Positions 24,916-33,977 of a DNA stretch of 63,433 nt are shown piece after piece. Every line of letters begins with the position of its first letter. The stretch's first letter is position 1. The translations under genes were made by a program, and so were the position numbers. Under the pieces are notes generated by a model. The model saw only the letters and a program-made list of their open reading frames with translations, did no database searches and was not told the origin of the DNA. The DNA is from Provencibacterium sp. (GTDB lineage: Bacteria > Bacillota > Clostridia > Oscillospirales > Ruminococcaceae): contig JAAWDS010000003.1 in assembly GCA_022793895.1 (NCBI GenBank), positions 1 through 63,433 of the forward strand. The letters are read 5' to 3'.

Positions 24916-26537
24916 TTACGGTAAAAGCGCAGGGGAAGGACGATATTTCGGGGGTAAGTTCAATAGCTCTTCGATTTTATTGCAAGGAAACCTCAAAGTC
25001 CTATAGCGCTCACTGCTCGGACCGGGATGAGGACGGGATTTTTGAGGGTACTATAGAAATCTCCCAATATGAGCTGGACGGGGTTTTTGAGCTTAGGGAA
25101 GTTGATGTATGGGATAATGCGGGGAATTATCAGGAATACTACAGCAAAAACCGGGACTACCTCCCCGAAAACGCCAAACTCCTCCCCCAAGAGCTTTCCT
25201 TCACCGTCCAGAATGATCCAAACCATTTAGTTTCGGGAACGCAGAACCCAAATTTGGCGGAGGAGATTAAAAACCTGCCGGAAGGGGCGGGGGCTTCGGT
25301 CAGCTACGAATCCAATCCGCACATCTCTGCCGACGTTTTTGAAGCCATTGTCGGGCAGGATAAAACGCTCACGCTGGAGGGGGACGGCATCCAGTGGGAG
25401 TTTAACGGCAGGGATATTGAAAACCCCAAGGCGCTGGATTTGAAGGTGGATATCAACCCGATTTACAGCACAAACAGCCCGAATGCCGATGCGCTGCAAG
25501 AGCAGCTGCGCGGGCAGGAGGTCTATGTCCTCAGCTTCCCCAATAACGGAAAGCTGCCCGGCAGGGCAAAAATCCGCATTAAGGCGGACTATGCTTTCCG
25601 GCGCTATCTCGGTACAGAAAACCTCTATGTGTATTACTATGACAACACCACGCAGGAATATATTCCGATTGCGGCCAATGTGGATGTTACCGATGACGGC
25701 TGGCTGGAATTTACCACCGACCACAACAGCGACTTTGTGGTTGCCAAAGGGGAAATCACCACGGAGGAAACCCCGCCGGTAGACGATGGTTCTGGGGATG
25801 AGCCGCCGGTAGATGATGGTTCTGAGGAAACTCCGCCTACAGAGGACGGCTCTGGGGATCAGGATGACGGCAGCAGCTCCGATTCCTACCCGTCTTCCGA
25901 TGAGAGCACCTCTCCCTCCGGCGGCGGATGGACAGCTCCCGCCAGTCCCCAGCCGCTGCGGGCTTCCGAGGCGATCCCCAAAATCCGTTCGGCTGTCCGC
26001 AGCGCCGCGAAGCAGGCGGAGAAAAACGGCAAGGCCCCGGCGGCCGTAACGGTGCGCATGGAGGATGTCAGCGGGATCAGCCCCGCAGAGCTCGTTAAAA
26101 TCCAGGATGCCATCCGGGCGCAGGCATATCCGGCGGATGTCTTACTCGCCTTTACCCGGCGGGAGGAGGGGAAAGACAGCGATACCGTTACCCTGAACCC
26201 CCTCCTGCTGCCGTCCGGCAGCGCTGTGAAGCTGACCCTGGGAAATGGGGAGAGGAAAACAGCCGCGCTTTTTGGCAGGTACTTTAAAAACCGCATGCAG
26301 GTCGTCGGCCTTTCACACAAGGGCGCATTCGGCGCCCCGGTGCGGATAAGGCTCCGGCTGGACAGCGGGCTGGATGCACAGACCCTCTGCTTTTATCACT
26401 ATGATCCGGCGAAGAACCAATATGAAGGGCTGACAGCCCCGGACTATTCGGTAGATAAGGCGGGCTACCTCTCCTTCAGCACCTCGCTGGGGGATGCCAT
26501 TCTGATTACCGATACGCCGCTGGCGAAAAAGGGGTAG
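24912..26537 (+). CDS. Main part of the frameshifted secreted protein
   Basis: A 541-residue frame without its own signal peptide or ribosome site. It continues the Ig-like region of the preceding frame (about 1-60, with DVWDNAGNYQEYY). A mixed alpha/beta region follows to about 285, then an acidic linker with repeated PPVDDGSGDE-type units and a Ser-rich stretch. The C-terminal part ends LSFSTSLGDAILITD. No LPXTG or S-layer motif is seen. It is probably a cell-surface or extracellular protein; the function is unknown. Joined to the upstream frame it would be about 607 residues. Confidence 0.75.
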   Translation: MITVKAQGKDDISGVSSIALRFYCKETSKSYSAHCSDRDEDGIFEGTIEISQYELDGVFELREVDVWDNAGNYQEYYSKNRDYLPENAKLLPQELSFTVQNDPNHLVSGTQNPNLAEEIKNLPEGAGASVSYESNPHISADVFEAIVGQDKTLTLEGDGIQWEFNGRDIENPKALDLKVDINPIYSTNSPNADALQEQLRGQEVYVLSFPNNGKLPGRAKIRIKADYAFRRYLGTENLYVYYYDNTTQEYIPIAANVDVTDDGWLEFTTDHNSDFVVAKGEITTEETPPVDDGSGDEPPVDDGSEETPPTEDGSGDQDDGSSSDSYPSSDESTSPSGGGWTAPASPQPLRASEAIPKIRSAVRSAAKQAEKNGKAPAAVTVRMEDVSGISPAELVKIQDAIRAQAYPADVLLAFTRREEGKDSDTVTLNPLLLPSGSAVKLTLGNGERKTAALFGRYFKNRMQVVGLSHKGAFGAPVRIRLRLDSGLDAQTLCFYHYDPAKNQYEGLTAPDYSVDKAGYLSFSTSLGDAILITDTPLAKKG

Positions 26538-26565
26538 CCTTTTGCGGGCTTTAAAGCAAAAGGGC

Positions 26566-26793
26566 GCGCCTGCAAAACAGGAAAAAACGGACGCAGGCGG
26601 CCCCTCCGGTTAGAAATAGGGGGCTGTTGCAAAATAGAAAAGAAACCCCGGCCGAACCAATCCTCCGGCTTGCAGAAACCAGAAAAACGGTGTTTTCGCA
26701 CCTTGTGGCGCGAAATTCAGGGCAGTTTCTTCGCCCTGAAAACCGTTTTACCAAAGGGGCGTGTTGCAAAACGACTGTTTTGAAACACGCCCC
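26566..26793 (-). repeat. Dispersed structured repeat, reverse copy between the secreted protein and rpmE
   Basis: On the minus strand it starts at 26793 with a 17-bp stem (one mismatch, loop AGTC) and continues TTTGGTAAAACGG. A second stem follows (TTCAGGGC with GCCCTGAA) and a third (TTTCGC with GCGAAAA). Then come TTTTTCTGGTTTCTGCAAGC and two tails that each end in a TTTTGCA-type motif. The same order occurs at 59178-59408. The first hairpin, read on the plus strand, is followed by TTTTT and may also terminate the secreted-protein gene. Confidence 0.8.
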
Positions 26794-26844
26794 TTTTTCA
26801 GCCTCGCCAGGGGAGGAACCGATTCATTTTTCACATACCAACAA

Positions 26845-26872
26845 AAACGGCGCGGATATTTCCGCGCCGTTT
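26845..26872. terminator. Terminator of rpmE
   Basis: AAACGGCGCGGA pairs with TCCGCGCCGTTT over a four-base loop, just after the L31 stop on the minus strand. Confidence 0.85.
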
Positions 26873-26880
26873 CAAGATTC

Positions 26881-27084
26881 TTATTTGCTGCGGTTGAAGC
26901 GCCGGTTGAAGCGATCGACGCGGCCGCCGGTATCCACCAGCTTCTGCCTGCCGGTAAAGAACGGGTGGCACTTGGAGCAGATTTCAACGCGGATATCCTT
27001 TTTGGTAGAACGGGTATGGATCACTTCGCCGCAGGCGCAGGTGATGGTTGTATCTTCATAACCCGGATGAATACCCTTTTTCAT
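26881..27084 (-). CDS. rpmE: Ribosomal protein L31, zinc-binding form
   Basis: A 67-residue L31. The start is the MKKGIHPGY methionine at 27084, as in all L31 proteins; an in-frame ATG four codons earlier is fused to the ribosome site. Cysteines 16, 18, 36 and 39 (CAC, CSKC) form the zinc site. This is the zinc form, which under zinc limitation is often replaced by a Cys-free paralogue; none is in the window. It has its own promoter and terminator. Confidence 0.95.
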   Translation of the reverse strand: MKKGIHPGYEDTTITCACGEVIHTRSTKKDIRVEICSKCHPFFTGRQKLVDTGGRVDRFNRRFNRSK

Positions 27085-27217
27085 CTTCGATACCATTCCT
27101 TTCTGGAGATTTCATGCAGCCGGATGGGTCGCTCCACCGGCAGAAAAAAGGCATCCATCCAAAGCAGCGCTTTAAACTTCCACCTTGTTTTCAAACATCG
27201 GACACGTAGCACGTTCT

Positions 27218-27246
27218 ATAATAGCATGGAATTTTCGGAAAAGCAA
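27218..27246 (-). promoter_or_regulatory. Promoter of rpmE
   Basis: TTGCTT (27246-27241) and TATTAT (27223-27218) with a 17-base spacer on the minus strand, about 135 bases before the L31 start. Confidence 0.6.
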
Positions 27247-27265
27247 GCCTTTTTCCGCATTTCTC

Positions 27266-28978
27266 CTATAATCCCAGCATCTTTTTCACGCCGGCCGCCG
27301 CTGTGCGGTAGATCTCCTGCGCCGCTTCGAGGTTCCCGGCCACCACCGAATAGTAAACCTTGATCTTCGGCTCGGTGCCGGAGGGGCGCACGAGGATGCT
27401 CGCGCCGTTTTCCAGCGTATACTCCAGAATGTCCGAGGCAGGCAGGCGGATCTTCTCGGCCTTTCCACCGGCAAAGGTGCGTTCCAGCGAGAGATAATCC
27501 CCCACCGCCGTGACGGCATAGCCGCTGATCTCCTTCGGATGATCGGCGTGCAGCGCGGAGAGCATCGCAGCCATCTTTGCGCTGCCGTCCGCCCCCTCGA
27601 AGGTGTAGGAATCCACAACGCTCAGGTAACGGCCGCAGACCGAATAGATGTCCTCCAGCACATCCAATAGTGTCTGTCCCTTCTCCTTGTAATAGGCGGC
27701 CATCTCGCAGATAATCATCGCCGCATTGACCGCATCCTTATCCCGCGCATGCGGGCCGGTCAGATAGCCGGAGGATTCCTCAAAGCCGAGCACGAAGCGA
27801 TCCGTTTCGCCCTTCTGCTCCAAGAGGGCTATCTGCTCGCCGATGAATTTGAAGCCGGTCAGCACGTCGATCATCTGCACGCCCATCTCCTCCGCCAGCC
27901 GGTCGGCCAGCTTGGTGGAAACGAGCGACTTGACCGCGACAGGGTTGGCGGGCAGCGTGCCCATCTCCCGGCGGCGCTGCACGATGTAGCGCAGCATCAG
28001 CACGCCGATCTCGTTGCCGGTCAGCCGGTGGAAGCTCCCCTGGTGCCGGACGGCGACGCCCGCGCGGTCGGCATCCGGATCGGTGGCCAGCAGGATATCA
28101 CCGCCGGTCTTTTCGGCCAGCTCCAGACCCTTCTGCATGGCGCTCTGCTCCTCTGGGTTCGGATAGGGGCAGGTGGGGAAATCGCCGTCCGGGTTCTCCT
28201 GTTCGGGCACCACCGTCACCTGTCCGACGCCGATGCGCTGGAGGATGGTGCGCACGCAGCGGTTGCCCGTGCCGTTCAGCGGCGTATAGACCACCGAGAG
28301 CGGGACGCGGCGGCAGACCTCCGGATCGACCTGCTCGGCGAGCACCGCCTGTAAATAGGCTTCGACGGTCTCCTCCGGGATGTATTCGATCTTCCCGCTT
28401 TGCAGTCCTTCCTCCAGTGTCCCCTTGGCGATCCCGGTCCAATAATCGACGGCCGCGATGCGCCGCTCAATGTCGGCGGCCACTTCGGGGGAGATCTGGC
28501 TGGCGTCGCCGCCATACACCTTATAGCCGTTGTACTTGGCGGGATTGTGGGAGGCGGTGACGACGATGCCGCTCTCGCACCGCAGGTGCAGGATAGCGAA
28601 GGAGAGCGCCGGGGTGGGCATCAGCTCCCGGTAGAGCCAAACGTGGATACCGTTTGCAGCCAGGATAGCGGCTGCCGTTTCGGCGAACAACTGGGAGTTG
28701 TGGCGCGAATCATAGGCAATAGCTACCGACGGATGGTCATATTTCTCGTTGAGGTAGCCGGAGAGCCCCTGGGTAGCCGCGCCGACGGTGTAGAGGTTCA
28801 TGCGGTTGGTCCCGGCCCCAAGCACGCCCCGCAGCCCGGCCGTACCGAAGGAGAGGGTACGGTAAAAGCGGTCGGTGATCTCCGCCTCGTTCCCTTCAGC
28901 CGAAAGAAGGTCGGCGTGCAGCGCCGGATCGGTGCAGTTATCCAGCCACTGCCGGTATAAGGTCGTTGCCTGTTCCAT
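27266..28978 (-). CDS. Phosphoglucomutase/phosphomannomutase
   Basis: A 570-residue alpha-D-phosphohexomutase of the PgcA-like group. The active-site loop TASHNP carries the phosphoserine (Ser143), the metal loop DPDADR is near residue 300, the sugar-binding GFEESSGYL region follows, and the phosphate-binding RPSGTEPKIKVYY is at the C-terminus. It interconverts hexose 1- and 6-phosphates for glycogen, wall or exopolysaccharide precursors. It lies downstream of the sialate-lyase-like gene on the same strand with a 130-base gap, so cotranscription is possible. Confidence 0.93.
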   Translation of the reverse strand: MEQATTLYRQWLDNCTDPALHADLLSAEGNEAEITDRFYRTLSFGTAGLRGVLGAGTNRMNLYTVGAATQGLSGYLNEKYDHPSVAIAYDSRHNSQLFAETAAAILAANGIHVWLYRELMPTPALSFAILHLRCESGIVVTASHNPAKYNGYKVYGGDASQISPEVAADIERRIAAVDYWTGIAKGTLEEGLQSGKIEYIPEETVEAYLQAVLAEQVDPEVCRRVPLSVVYTPLNGTGNRCVRTILQRIGVGQVTVVPEQENPDGDFPTCPYPNPEEQSAMQKGLELAEKTGGDILLATDPDADRAGVAVRHQGSFHRLTGNEIGVLMLRYIVQRRREMGTLPANPVAVKSLVSTKLADRLAEEMGVQMIDVLTGFKFIGEQIALLEQKGETDRFVLGFEESSGYLTGPHARDKDAVNAAMIICEMAAYYKEKGQTLLDVLEDIYSVCGRYLSVVDSYTFEGADGSAKMAAMLSALHADHPKEISGYAVTAVGDYLSLERTFAGGKAEKIRLPASDILEYTLENGASILVRPSGTEPKIKVYYSVVAGNLEAAQEIYRTAAAGVKKMLGL

Positions 28979-29108
28979 TCCATCATCAATCCTTTCTGGA
29001 GGTTTTCGGTGTTTTTATGAGCCGCGCCGCGGCCGCATCCGGCGGATACGGCGCAGAATGCCCTACAGAGCGGCCGCCCGCCGCCGGAAAAAGGCGGGCG
29101 TACAGCGC

Positions 29109-29984
29109 TTATTCGTTTTCCAAATCGGCCTCAATGGCCGCGCGGACGCTCGCCTGCGCATCTTCTCCCAGCGGCAGGAAGGGCCGGCGGGGCGCGCCTG
29201 CGTCGTATCCGAGAAGCGACAGCGCATATTTAATGGCGGGCACCAGCCCGGCGTTCGTAAGGGCGTCCATGATGTTGTTGGCCTTTTCCTGGAGGCGCAG
29301 CGCCTCCTCCGCCTTCCCGGCCTTCGCCAGATCGAAGATTTTGCGGAAATGGCCGGCCATGAAGTTGAAGGAGCTGCCGATCGATCCGTCCTCGCCAATG
29401 GCAAGGGCGGCCACCATCACCTCGTCGTAGCCGCCGAAAATTTTCAGGGAGGGGTTGAGGTGGTGAATGCGCTCCATCTGCTTGAGATCCAGGTAGGTCT
29501 GTTTCACCGCCCCGATGGTCCCGGAGCAGAGCAGCCGCCGGTAGGCTTCATGACCTAAGTCGAGCTGCTTCCCGGTGCTGGCGGGGAAGTTATAGTAGAG
29601 CACCGGCTTACCGGAGGCTTCCGCTATTTCCTCAAAGTAGCGCGCCGTTTCGGCGGGGGAGAAGGGGTAATAGAAGGGCGGCGTGGCCGCCACCATGTCA
29701 TAACCCAGGGCCATTGCCCGGCGGGCATAGCGCTGGGCCTGGGCGGTATCGAGAGCGCCCACGTGGGCGATGAGCTGCGTTTTCCCGGCAAAGGGTGCGG
29801 CCTCTTCAAAAAGCTGCATGCGCTCCTCTTCGCTCAGCAGGAAACATTCCCCCGAACTTCCGGCGACAAAAAACCCGTCCGCCCCCATGCGGACGTTCCA
29901 ATCCATGATATCCCGCAGCATTTTGCCGTTTAGCTTTCCCTCTTTATCAAAGGGAGTGGCGACCGCCGTGATAAGTCCCTGCAT
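29109..29984 (-). CDS. N-acetylneuraminate lyase/DapA-family aldolase
   Basis: A 291-residue TIM-barrel Schiff-base aldolase. The carboxylate-binding GSSGE loop is at residues 42-46, Tyr131 lies in YYNFP, and the Schiff-base Lys161 is in GAVKQTY. These features and LDLKQMERI after the lysine fit sialic acid lyases better than dihydrodipicolinate synthases. ATG 29984 is nine bases after GGAGG; a TTG three codons earlier is less likely. No other nan genes are adjacent, so the sugar substrate is inferred. Confidence 0.8.
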   Translation of the reverse strand: MQGLITAVATPFDKEGKLNGKMLRDIMDWNVRMGADGFFVAGSSGECFLLSEEERMQLFEEAAPFAGKTQLIAHVGALDTAQAQRYARRAMALGYDMVAATPPFYYPFSPAETARYFEEIAEASGKPVLYYNFPASTGKQLDLGHEAYRRLLCSGTIGAVKQTYLDLKQMERIHHLNPSLKIFGGYDEVMVAALAIGEDGSIGSSFNFMAGHFRKIFDLAKAGKAEEALRLQEKANNIMDALTNAGLVPAIKYALSLLGYDAGAPRRPFLPLGEDAQASVRAAIEADLENE

Positions 29985-30395
29985 TGATCCCAACCTCCAT
30001 ACAGAATAAGTAGCCGGAATGGGCCGCCCTCCATCCGAAGCCGGGCCGCCGCAGCCGTTACCTAAATTTTACCTCTTTCCCCGATAGGGGTCAAGCCGAA
30101 AGTCTCCCTTTTGAAGAAAAAAAGATATCTCAAAAATAAAAACCGGTTAGAACGCACAAAGCGTCTCCCGTGCGGGCGCATCCTGCGCCCGTTCCCAGAG
30201 AGCGGCGCACGCCTGATTGTTTACAGGCCGGAGCGGCCTTTTGCAGCGGGAGGGAACCGCTTTCCGGCAGAGGACGAGACTCAAAAGAGAAAAGAGCGTT
30301 TTGCGCATAATGACTGGAAAAACCAGCAATAATAGGGGGGAGAGGCACATTCTGGCAAAAGTGGGGAGAGAATAGAAAAAAGTTGTGGATTCCTC
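29985..30395. other. Intergenic region upstream of the S10 operon promoter
   Basis: No gene or RNA is recognised. A GCGCATCCTGCGC hairpin lies near 30177, and ACAGGCCGGAGCGGCCTTTTG near 30221 recalls the repeat family weakly. Confidence 0.5.
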
Positions 30396-30436
30396 TTGTA
30401 ATCACGCTTCCCTTATGTTATATTAATTAAGCGTGA
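30396..30436 (+). promoter_or_regulatory. S10 operon promoter with flanking inverted repeat
   Basis: TTGTAA (30396-30401) and TATATT (30419-30424) are 17 bases apart. TCACGCTT (30402-30409) and AAGCGTGA (30429-30436) form an inverted repeat around the -10 box, which could be an operator. About 290 bases of untranslated leader follow before rpsJ. Confidence 0.6.
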
Positions 30437-30718
30437 CTGCACAAGATATGCGTTGAAGCGGGAGGTTGCCGCATTTTTGCGGGTAATTTCCGCCGAGTAT
30501 GTCCGATTTTAAACCGGGCGACTTTAAATACCGAATAGGTCCGCGGCATGTAAAAAATGATGGCGGCGGCCTGTCCCTTTTAAGGTCCGGCTAAGCCGGG
30601 CGGGGTGTTCCCCCTGTCCCGATTTATCCGGTTTTTTCATGGGGATTCACTGAACGCACGGCTGCGTGTTCGGAATTTAACAGGAGCCTCGCGACAAAGC
30701 AATAGGAGGCGAAGAAAC

Positions 30719-31030
30719 GTGGCAGTCAAGGAAAAAATCAGAATCAGACTCAAGGGTTACGATCATTCGCTGGTGGACGCATCCGCGCAAAAAATCGTGG
30801 AGACCGCCAAGCGCACCGGGGCGAGGGTTTCGGGACCGATCCCCCTGCCGACCGAGAAAGAGGTTGTTACCATCCTGCGCGCCGTCCATAAGTATAAGGA
30901 CAGCCGGGAGCAGTTTGAGATGAGGACCCACAAGAGGCTCATCGACATCCTCAGACCTTCCAACAAAACGGTGGAAGCTCTGACAGGCCTTGAGCTTCCC
31001 GCCGGCGTTGATATCGAGATCAAACTTTAA
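30719..31030 (+). CDS. rpsJ: Ribosomal protein S10
   Basis: A 103-residue S10, the first gene of the superoperon. The GTG start at 30719 gives the standard [16 protein letters not shown] beginning and has AGGAGG eight bases ahead; longer in-frame starts are rejected. [10 protein letters not shown] and the C-terminal [11 protein letters not shown] are family hallmarks. S10 is part of the 30S head and, as NusE, of the antitermination complex. Confidence 0.97.
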   Translation: MAVKEKIRIRLKGYDHSLVDASAQKIVETAKRTGARVSGPIPLPTEKEVVTILRAVHKYKDSREQFEMRTHKRLIDILRPSNKTVEALTGLELPAGVDIEIKL

Positions 31031-31120
31031 CCGGTATCCGCTGTTTTTGAAGAGCCGGCTTTTCCGGTTCTTCAAGGTCAAGTTGGCAAAGCCAACCAAT
31101 AACCGAAGGAGGAAAAATCC
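31031..31120 (+). promoter_or_regulatory. rpsJ-rplC spacer with two hairpins
   Basis: A 12-bp stem (31047-31058 with 31064-31075, one G-U) and GTTGGCAAAGCCAAC (31082-31096) occupy the 90-base gap. They may set relative expression or be an autoregulatory site. Confidence 0.5.
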
Positions 31121-31753
31121 ATGCAGAAATGTATCATGGGCAAAAAGCTCGGCATGACCCAGATCTTTGACGAGATCGGGAACGTCATCCCGGTAACGGT
31201 CATCGAGGCCGGTCCCTGCATCGTCGTTTCCAAAAAGACAATCGAAAACGACGGCTACGAAGCCGTGCAGATCGGTTTTGGCGACGTTGCGGACAAGAAG
31301 GTCAACAAGCCGATGAAGGGCCACTTTGCGAAGGCCGACGTTGCGCCCAAGAAACACCTCAAGGAGTTCCGGCTTGAGGATTGCTCCACGCTGAATGTCG
31401 GCGACCTGATCAAAGCCGACACCTTTGAGAACGGCGAGGCGGTCGACGTCGTCGGCACCTCGAAGGGCAAAGGCTACGCGGGCACCATCAAGCGTTACGG
31501 CAACCACCGCCTCAAGGAAACCCACGGTTCCGGCCCGGTTCACCGCCACGCCGGATCGAACGGCTCGACCTCCAGCCCTTCCCGCGTTTTCAAAGGGAAG
31601 AAGCTGCCCGGCCACATGGGCGCCGAGCAGGTCACGGTGCAGAACCTCACAGTGGCCAAGGTGGACGCTGAAAATAATCTGATTGCGCTGCGCGGCGCAG
31701 TGCCCGGCCCCAAGGGCGGGATCGTCTGCATCGTCAACAGCGTTAAGGCGTAA
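31121..31753 (+). CDS. rplC: Ribosomal protein L3
   Basis: A 210-residue L3, one of the early 23S-binding proteins. [13 protein letters not shown] at the start and the extended loop with [20 protein letters not shown] are diagnostic. It follows rpsJ after a structured 90-base spacer and precedes rplD by 16 bases. AAGGAGG precedes the ATG. Confidence 0.97.
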   Translation: MQKCIMGKKLGMTQIFDEIGNVIPVTVIEAGPCIVVSKKTIENDGYEAVQIGFGDVADKKVNKPMKGHFAKADVAPKKHLKEFRLEDCSTLNVGDLIKADTFENGEAVDVVGTSKGKGYAGTIKRYGNHRLKETHGSGPVHRHAGSNGSTSSPSRVFKGKKLPGHMGAEQVTVQNLTVAKVDAENNLIALRGAVPGPKGGIVCIVNSVKA

Positions 31754-31769
31754 GGAAGGAGGAATTACC

Positions 31770-32393
31770 ATGCCAAATGTACAGGTTGTGGATATGACCG
31801 GCAAGGCGACCGGCGAAATCACTCTTTCGGACGCCATTTTCGGGATTGAACCCAACAAGTCAGCTATGCACGCGGCGGTGAAAAACTATCTGGCCAACCA
31901 GCGCCAGGGCACCCAGTCCACCCTCACGCGCACCGAGGTTTCCGGCGGCGGCCGCAAGCCTTGGAGGCAGAAGGGAACCGGGCGCGCCCGTCAGGGCTCC
32001 ATCCGCGCTCCCCAGTGGCGGCACGGCGGCATTGCCCTCGGCCCCAAGCCCCGCAGCTACAGCTACACTCTCAACAAAAAGGTGAAGCGCCTGGCCATTA
32101 AGTCCGCCTTCTCTTCGAAGGTGCTGGAGGAAAACCTCGTCGTTGTGGATAAGATTACGGCGGAGGATTACAAGACCAAGACGATGGTTGCTTTCCTGAA
32201 GGCTGTCGGCGTTACCCGCAAGGCGATGGTGGTGCTGGATGCGAACGATGAAAAGGTCCGCAAGAGCTTTGCGAACATTCCCGGCGTTAAGACGGCGCTG
32301 GTCAACACGCTGAACACCTATGATCTGCTGGTCTATGACAAGCTGATTGTGGCCCGCGGCGCTATTGAAAAAATCGAGGAGGTGTATTGCTAA
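31770..32393 (+). CDS. rplD: Ribosomal protein L4
   Basis: A 207-residue L4. The start ATG 31770 (MPNVQVVDMTGK) has AGGAGG ahead; earlier in-frame codons lie inside rplC. GGGRKPWRQKGTGRARQGS is the conserved loop lining the exit tunnel. The stop TAA shares its last A with the rplW start. In other bacteria L4 represses the S10 operon; the long leader upstream of rpsJ would be the place to look here. Confidence 0.97.
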   Translation: MPNVQVVDMTGKATGEITLSDAIFGIEPNKSAMHAAVKNYLANQRQGTQSTLTRTEVSGGGRKPWRQKGTGRARQGSIRAPQWRHGGIALGPKPRSYSYTLNKKVKRLAIKSAFSSKVLEENLVVVDKITAEDYKTKTMVAFLKAVGVTRKAMVVLDANDEKVRKSFANIPGVKTALVNTLNTYDLLVYDKLIVARGAIEKIEEVYC

Positions 32394-32686
32394 TGAAAAC
32401 CGTGCATGACGTTGTCCTGCGCCCGATCATCACCGAACGGAGCATGGAAGGGATAGCGAACCGGAAATACACCTTTAAGGTGCTCAAGAGCGCCAACAAG
32501 TTTGAGATTGCCCGCGCCGTTGAAGAGCTTTTCGGCGTTAAGGTTGCGAAGGTCAACACGATGAACGTCCGCGGCCGCTTTAAGCGTCAGGGCCTGCACG
32601 GCGGTTACACGCCGTCCTGGAAAAAGGCAATCGTCACCCTCAAAGAAGACTCCAAGGGCATCGAATTCTTTGAGAGCATGATGTAA
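32393..32686 (+). CDS. rplW: Ribosomal protein L23
   Basis: A 97-residue L23 starting at the ATG overlapping the rplD stop (TAATG). VLRPIITERSME and KYTFKV are family motifs. It sits at the tunnel exit and is the docking site of trigger factor and SRP. Uniquely in this operon it is followed by 428 non-coding bases before rplB. Confidence 0.96.
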   Translation: MKTVHDVVLRPIITERSMEGIANRKYTFKVLKSANKFEIARAVEELFGVKVAKVNTMNVRGRFKRQGLHGGYTPSWKKAIVTLKEDSKGIEFFESMM

Positions 32687-32716
32687 CCCGCCTTTCCGGC
32701 TGTTTATAAAGTCCGG

Positions 32717-33018
32717 AAAGCGGCGGTTCCGCCCCAGAGGCGGCCGTCCCCGGCTCCCTCCGAGCCAGCCGGTTTCATCAAACTGGTGGAAAGCGCCGCC
32801 GTCTGTAGGAACCCAGGAAAAGCGGCGGTTTTGGCCCAGAGGCGGCCGTCCCCGGCTCCCTCCGAGCCAGCCGGTTTCATCAAACTGGTAGAAAGCGCCG
32901 CCGTCTGTAGGAACCCAGGAAAAGCGGCGGTTTTGGCCGCCGGGCGGCCAAAATTTGGCTCCCTCCGAGCCAAAAGCCGGTTTTCCCAAAGATTTGACGA
33001 AAATTTTTTCGTCAAATC
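32717..33018 (-). repeat. Structured repeat inside the S10 operon with 102-base tandem copies
   Basis: On the minus strand it begins with a perfect 13-bp hairpin (33018-32991), then TTTGGGAAAACCGGC. A stem GGCTC/GAGCC and a stem GGCCGC/GCGGCC follow, then CGCCGCTTTTCCTGGGTTCC. This matches the family order. The last part is then repeated with a period of exactly 102 bases (32721-32822 and 32823-32924, about four differences). The operon transcript carries the complement of the element, which folds equally well. Confidence 0.8.
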
Positions 33019-33114
33019 GTTTGTATGGGACGCGCTCATAGGCCGGCCCTCCGGCAGCGTCCGGGGCCGGGAAAAAGTCCCGCTATTAAATTTATGAGGA
33101 GTTGAAATCGAACC

Positions 33115-33948
33115 ATGGCGATCAAAGCCTATAAGCCCACAACGCCGGGCATGCGCGACATGACCGTTACCGATTTCTCTTCGTTGTCGAAGGTGGATCC
33201 TGAGAAGAGCCTGCTGGCCCCTCTCAAGAAGCACTCCGGCCGCAACAGCTACGGCCGCATCACCGTCCGCCACAAGGGCGGCGGCAACCGGAGAAAGTAC
33301 CGCATCATCGACTTCAAGCGCGATAAGGTGGATATGCCCGCCGAAGTGCTGACGCTCGAATACGATCCGAACCGCAGCGCGCACATCGCGCTCCTGCGCT
33401 ATGAGGACGGCGAAAAGCGTTACATCATCGCCCCCAACGGCCTGAAGGTCGGCGATACCGTGATGGCCGGCCCGAACGCCGACATCAAGCCGGGCAATGC
33501 GCTGCCCATGCAGAACATCCCGGTCGGCACCTTTATCCACAATGTTGAGCTCTACCCTGGCAAGGGCGCGCAGCTCGCGCGTTCGGCCGGCATCATGGCC
33601 CAGCTCATGGCGAAGGAAGGCAAGCTCGCGCTTGTCCGCCTGCCCTCCGGCGAGCTGCGCAACGTGCCTGTGAACTGTATGGCGACCATCGGCCAGGTCG
33701 GCAACGTCGATCACGAGAACGTGAAGATCGGCAAGGCGGGCCGCAAGCGCCACATGGGCATCCGCCCGACGGTCCGCGGTTCGGTCATGAACCCCTGCGA
33801 CCACCCGCACGGCGGCGGCGAGGGCAAATCTCCTATCGGCCGTCCTTCCCCGGTAACGCCTTGGGGCAAGCCGGCGATGGGTTATAAGACCCGCGCCCAC
33901 CACAACCGCAGCGACAAGTTCATTGTGAAGCGCAGGAACGATAAATAA
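33115..33948 (+). CDS. rplB: Ribosomal protein L2
   Basis: A 277-residue L2, needed for subunit joining and the peptidyl-transferase centre. [16 protein letters not shown] and the C-terminal [20 protein letters not shown] with the key histidine are conserved. ATG 33115 ([17 protein letters not shown]) is preceded by ATGAGGAG. Although the operon is interrupted upstream by the repeat, no separate promoter of consensus quality is seen. Confidence 0.97.
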   Translation: MAIKAYKPTTPGMRDMTVTDFSSLSKVDPEKSLLAPLKKHSGRNSYGRITVRHKGGGNRRKYRIIDFKRDKVDMPAEVLTLEYDPNRSAHIALLRYEDGEKRYIIAPNGLKVGDTVMAGPNADIKPGNALPMQNIPVGTFIHNVELYPGKGAQLARSAGIMAQLMAKEGKLALVRLPSGELRNVPVNCMATIGQVGNVDHENVKIGKAGRKRHMGIRPTVRGSVMNPCDHPHGGGEGKSPIGRPSPVTPWGKPAMGYKTRAHHNRSDKFIVKRRNDK

Positions 33949-33977
33949 GATCCTGCTGAAAGGAGGCAGTTTGACTC

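Noticed and set aside
32390-33903. Repeated NRRFSWVPTDGGAFHQFDET-type peptide in the rplW-rplB gap
   Set aside because: It is a translation of the 102-base non-coding repeat (34 codons per unit) on the antisense strand, without a start or ribosome site.
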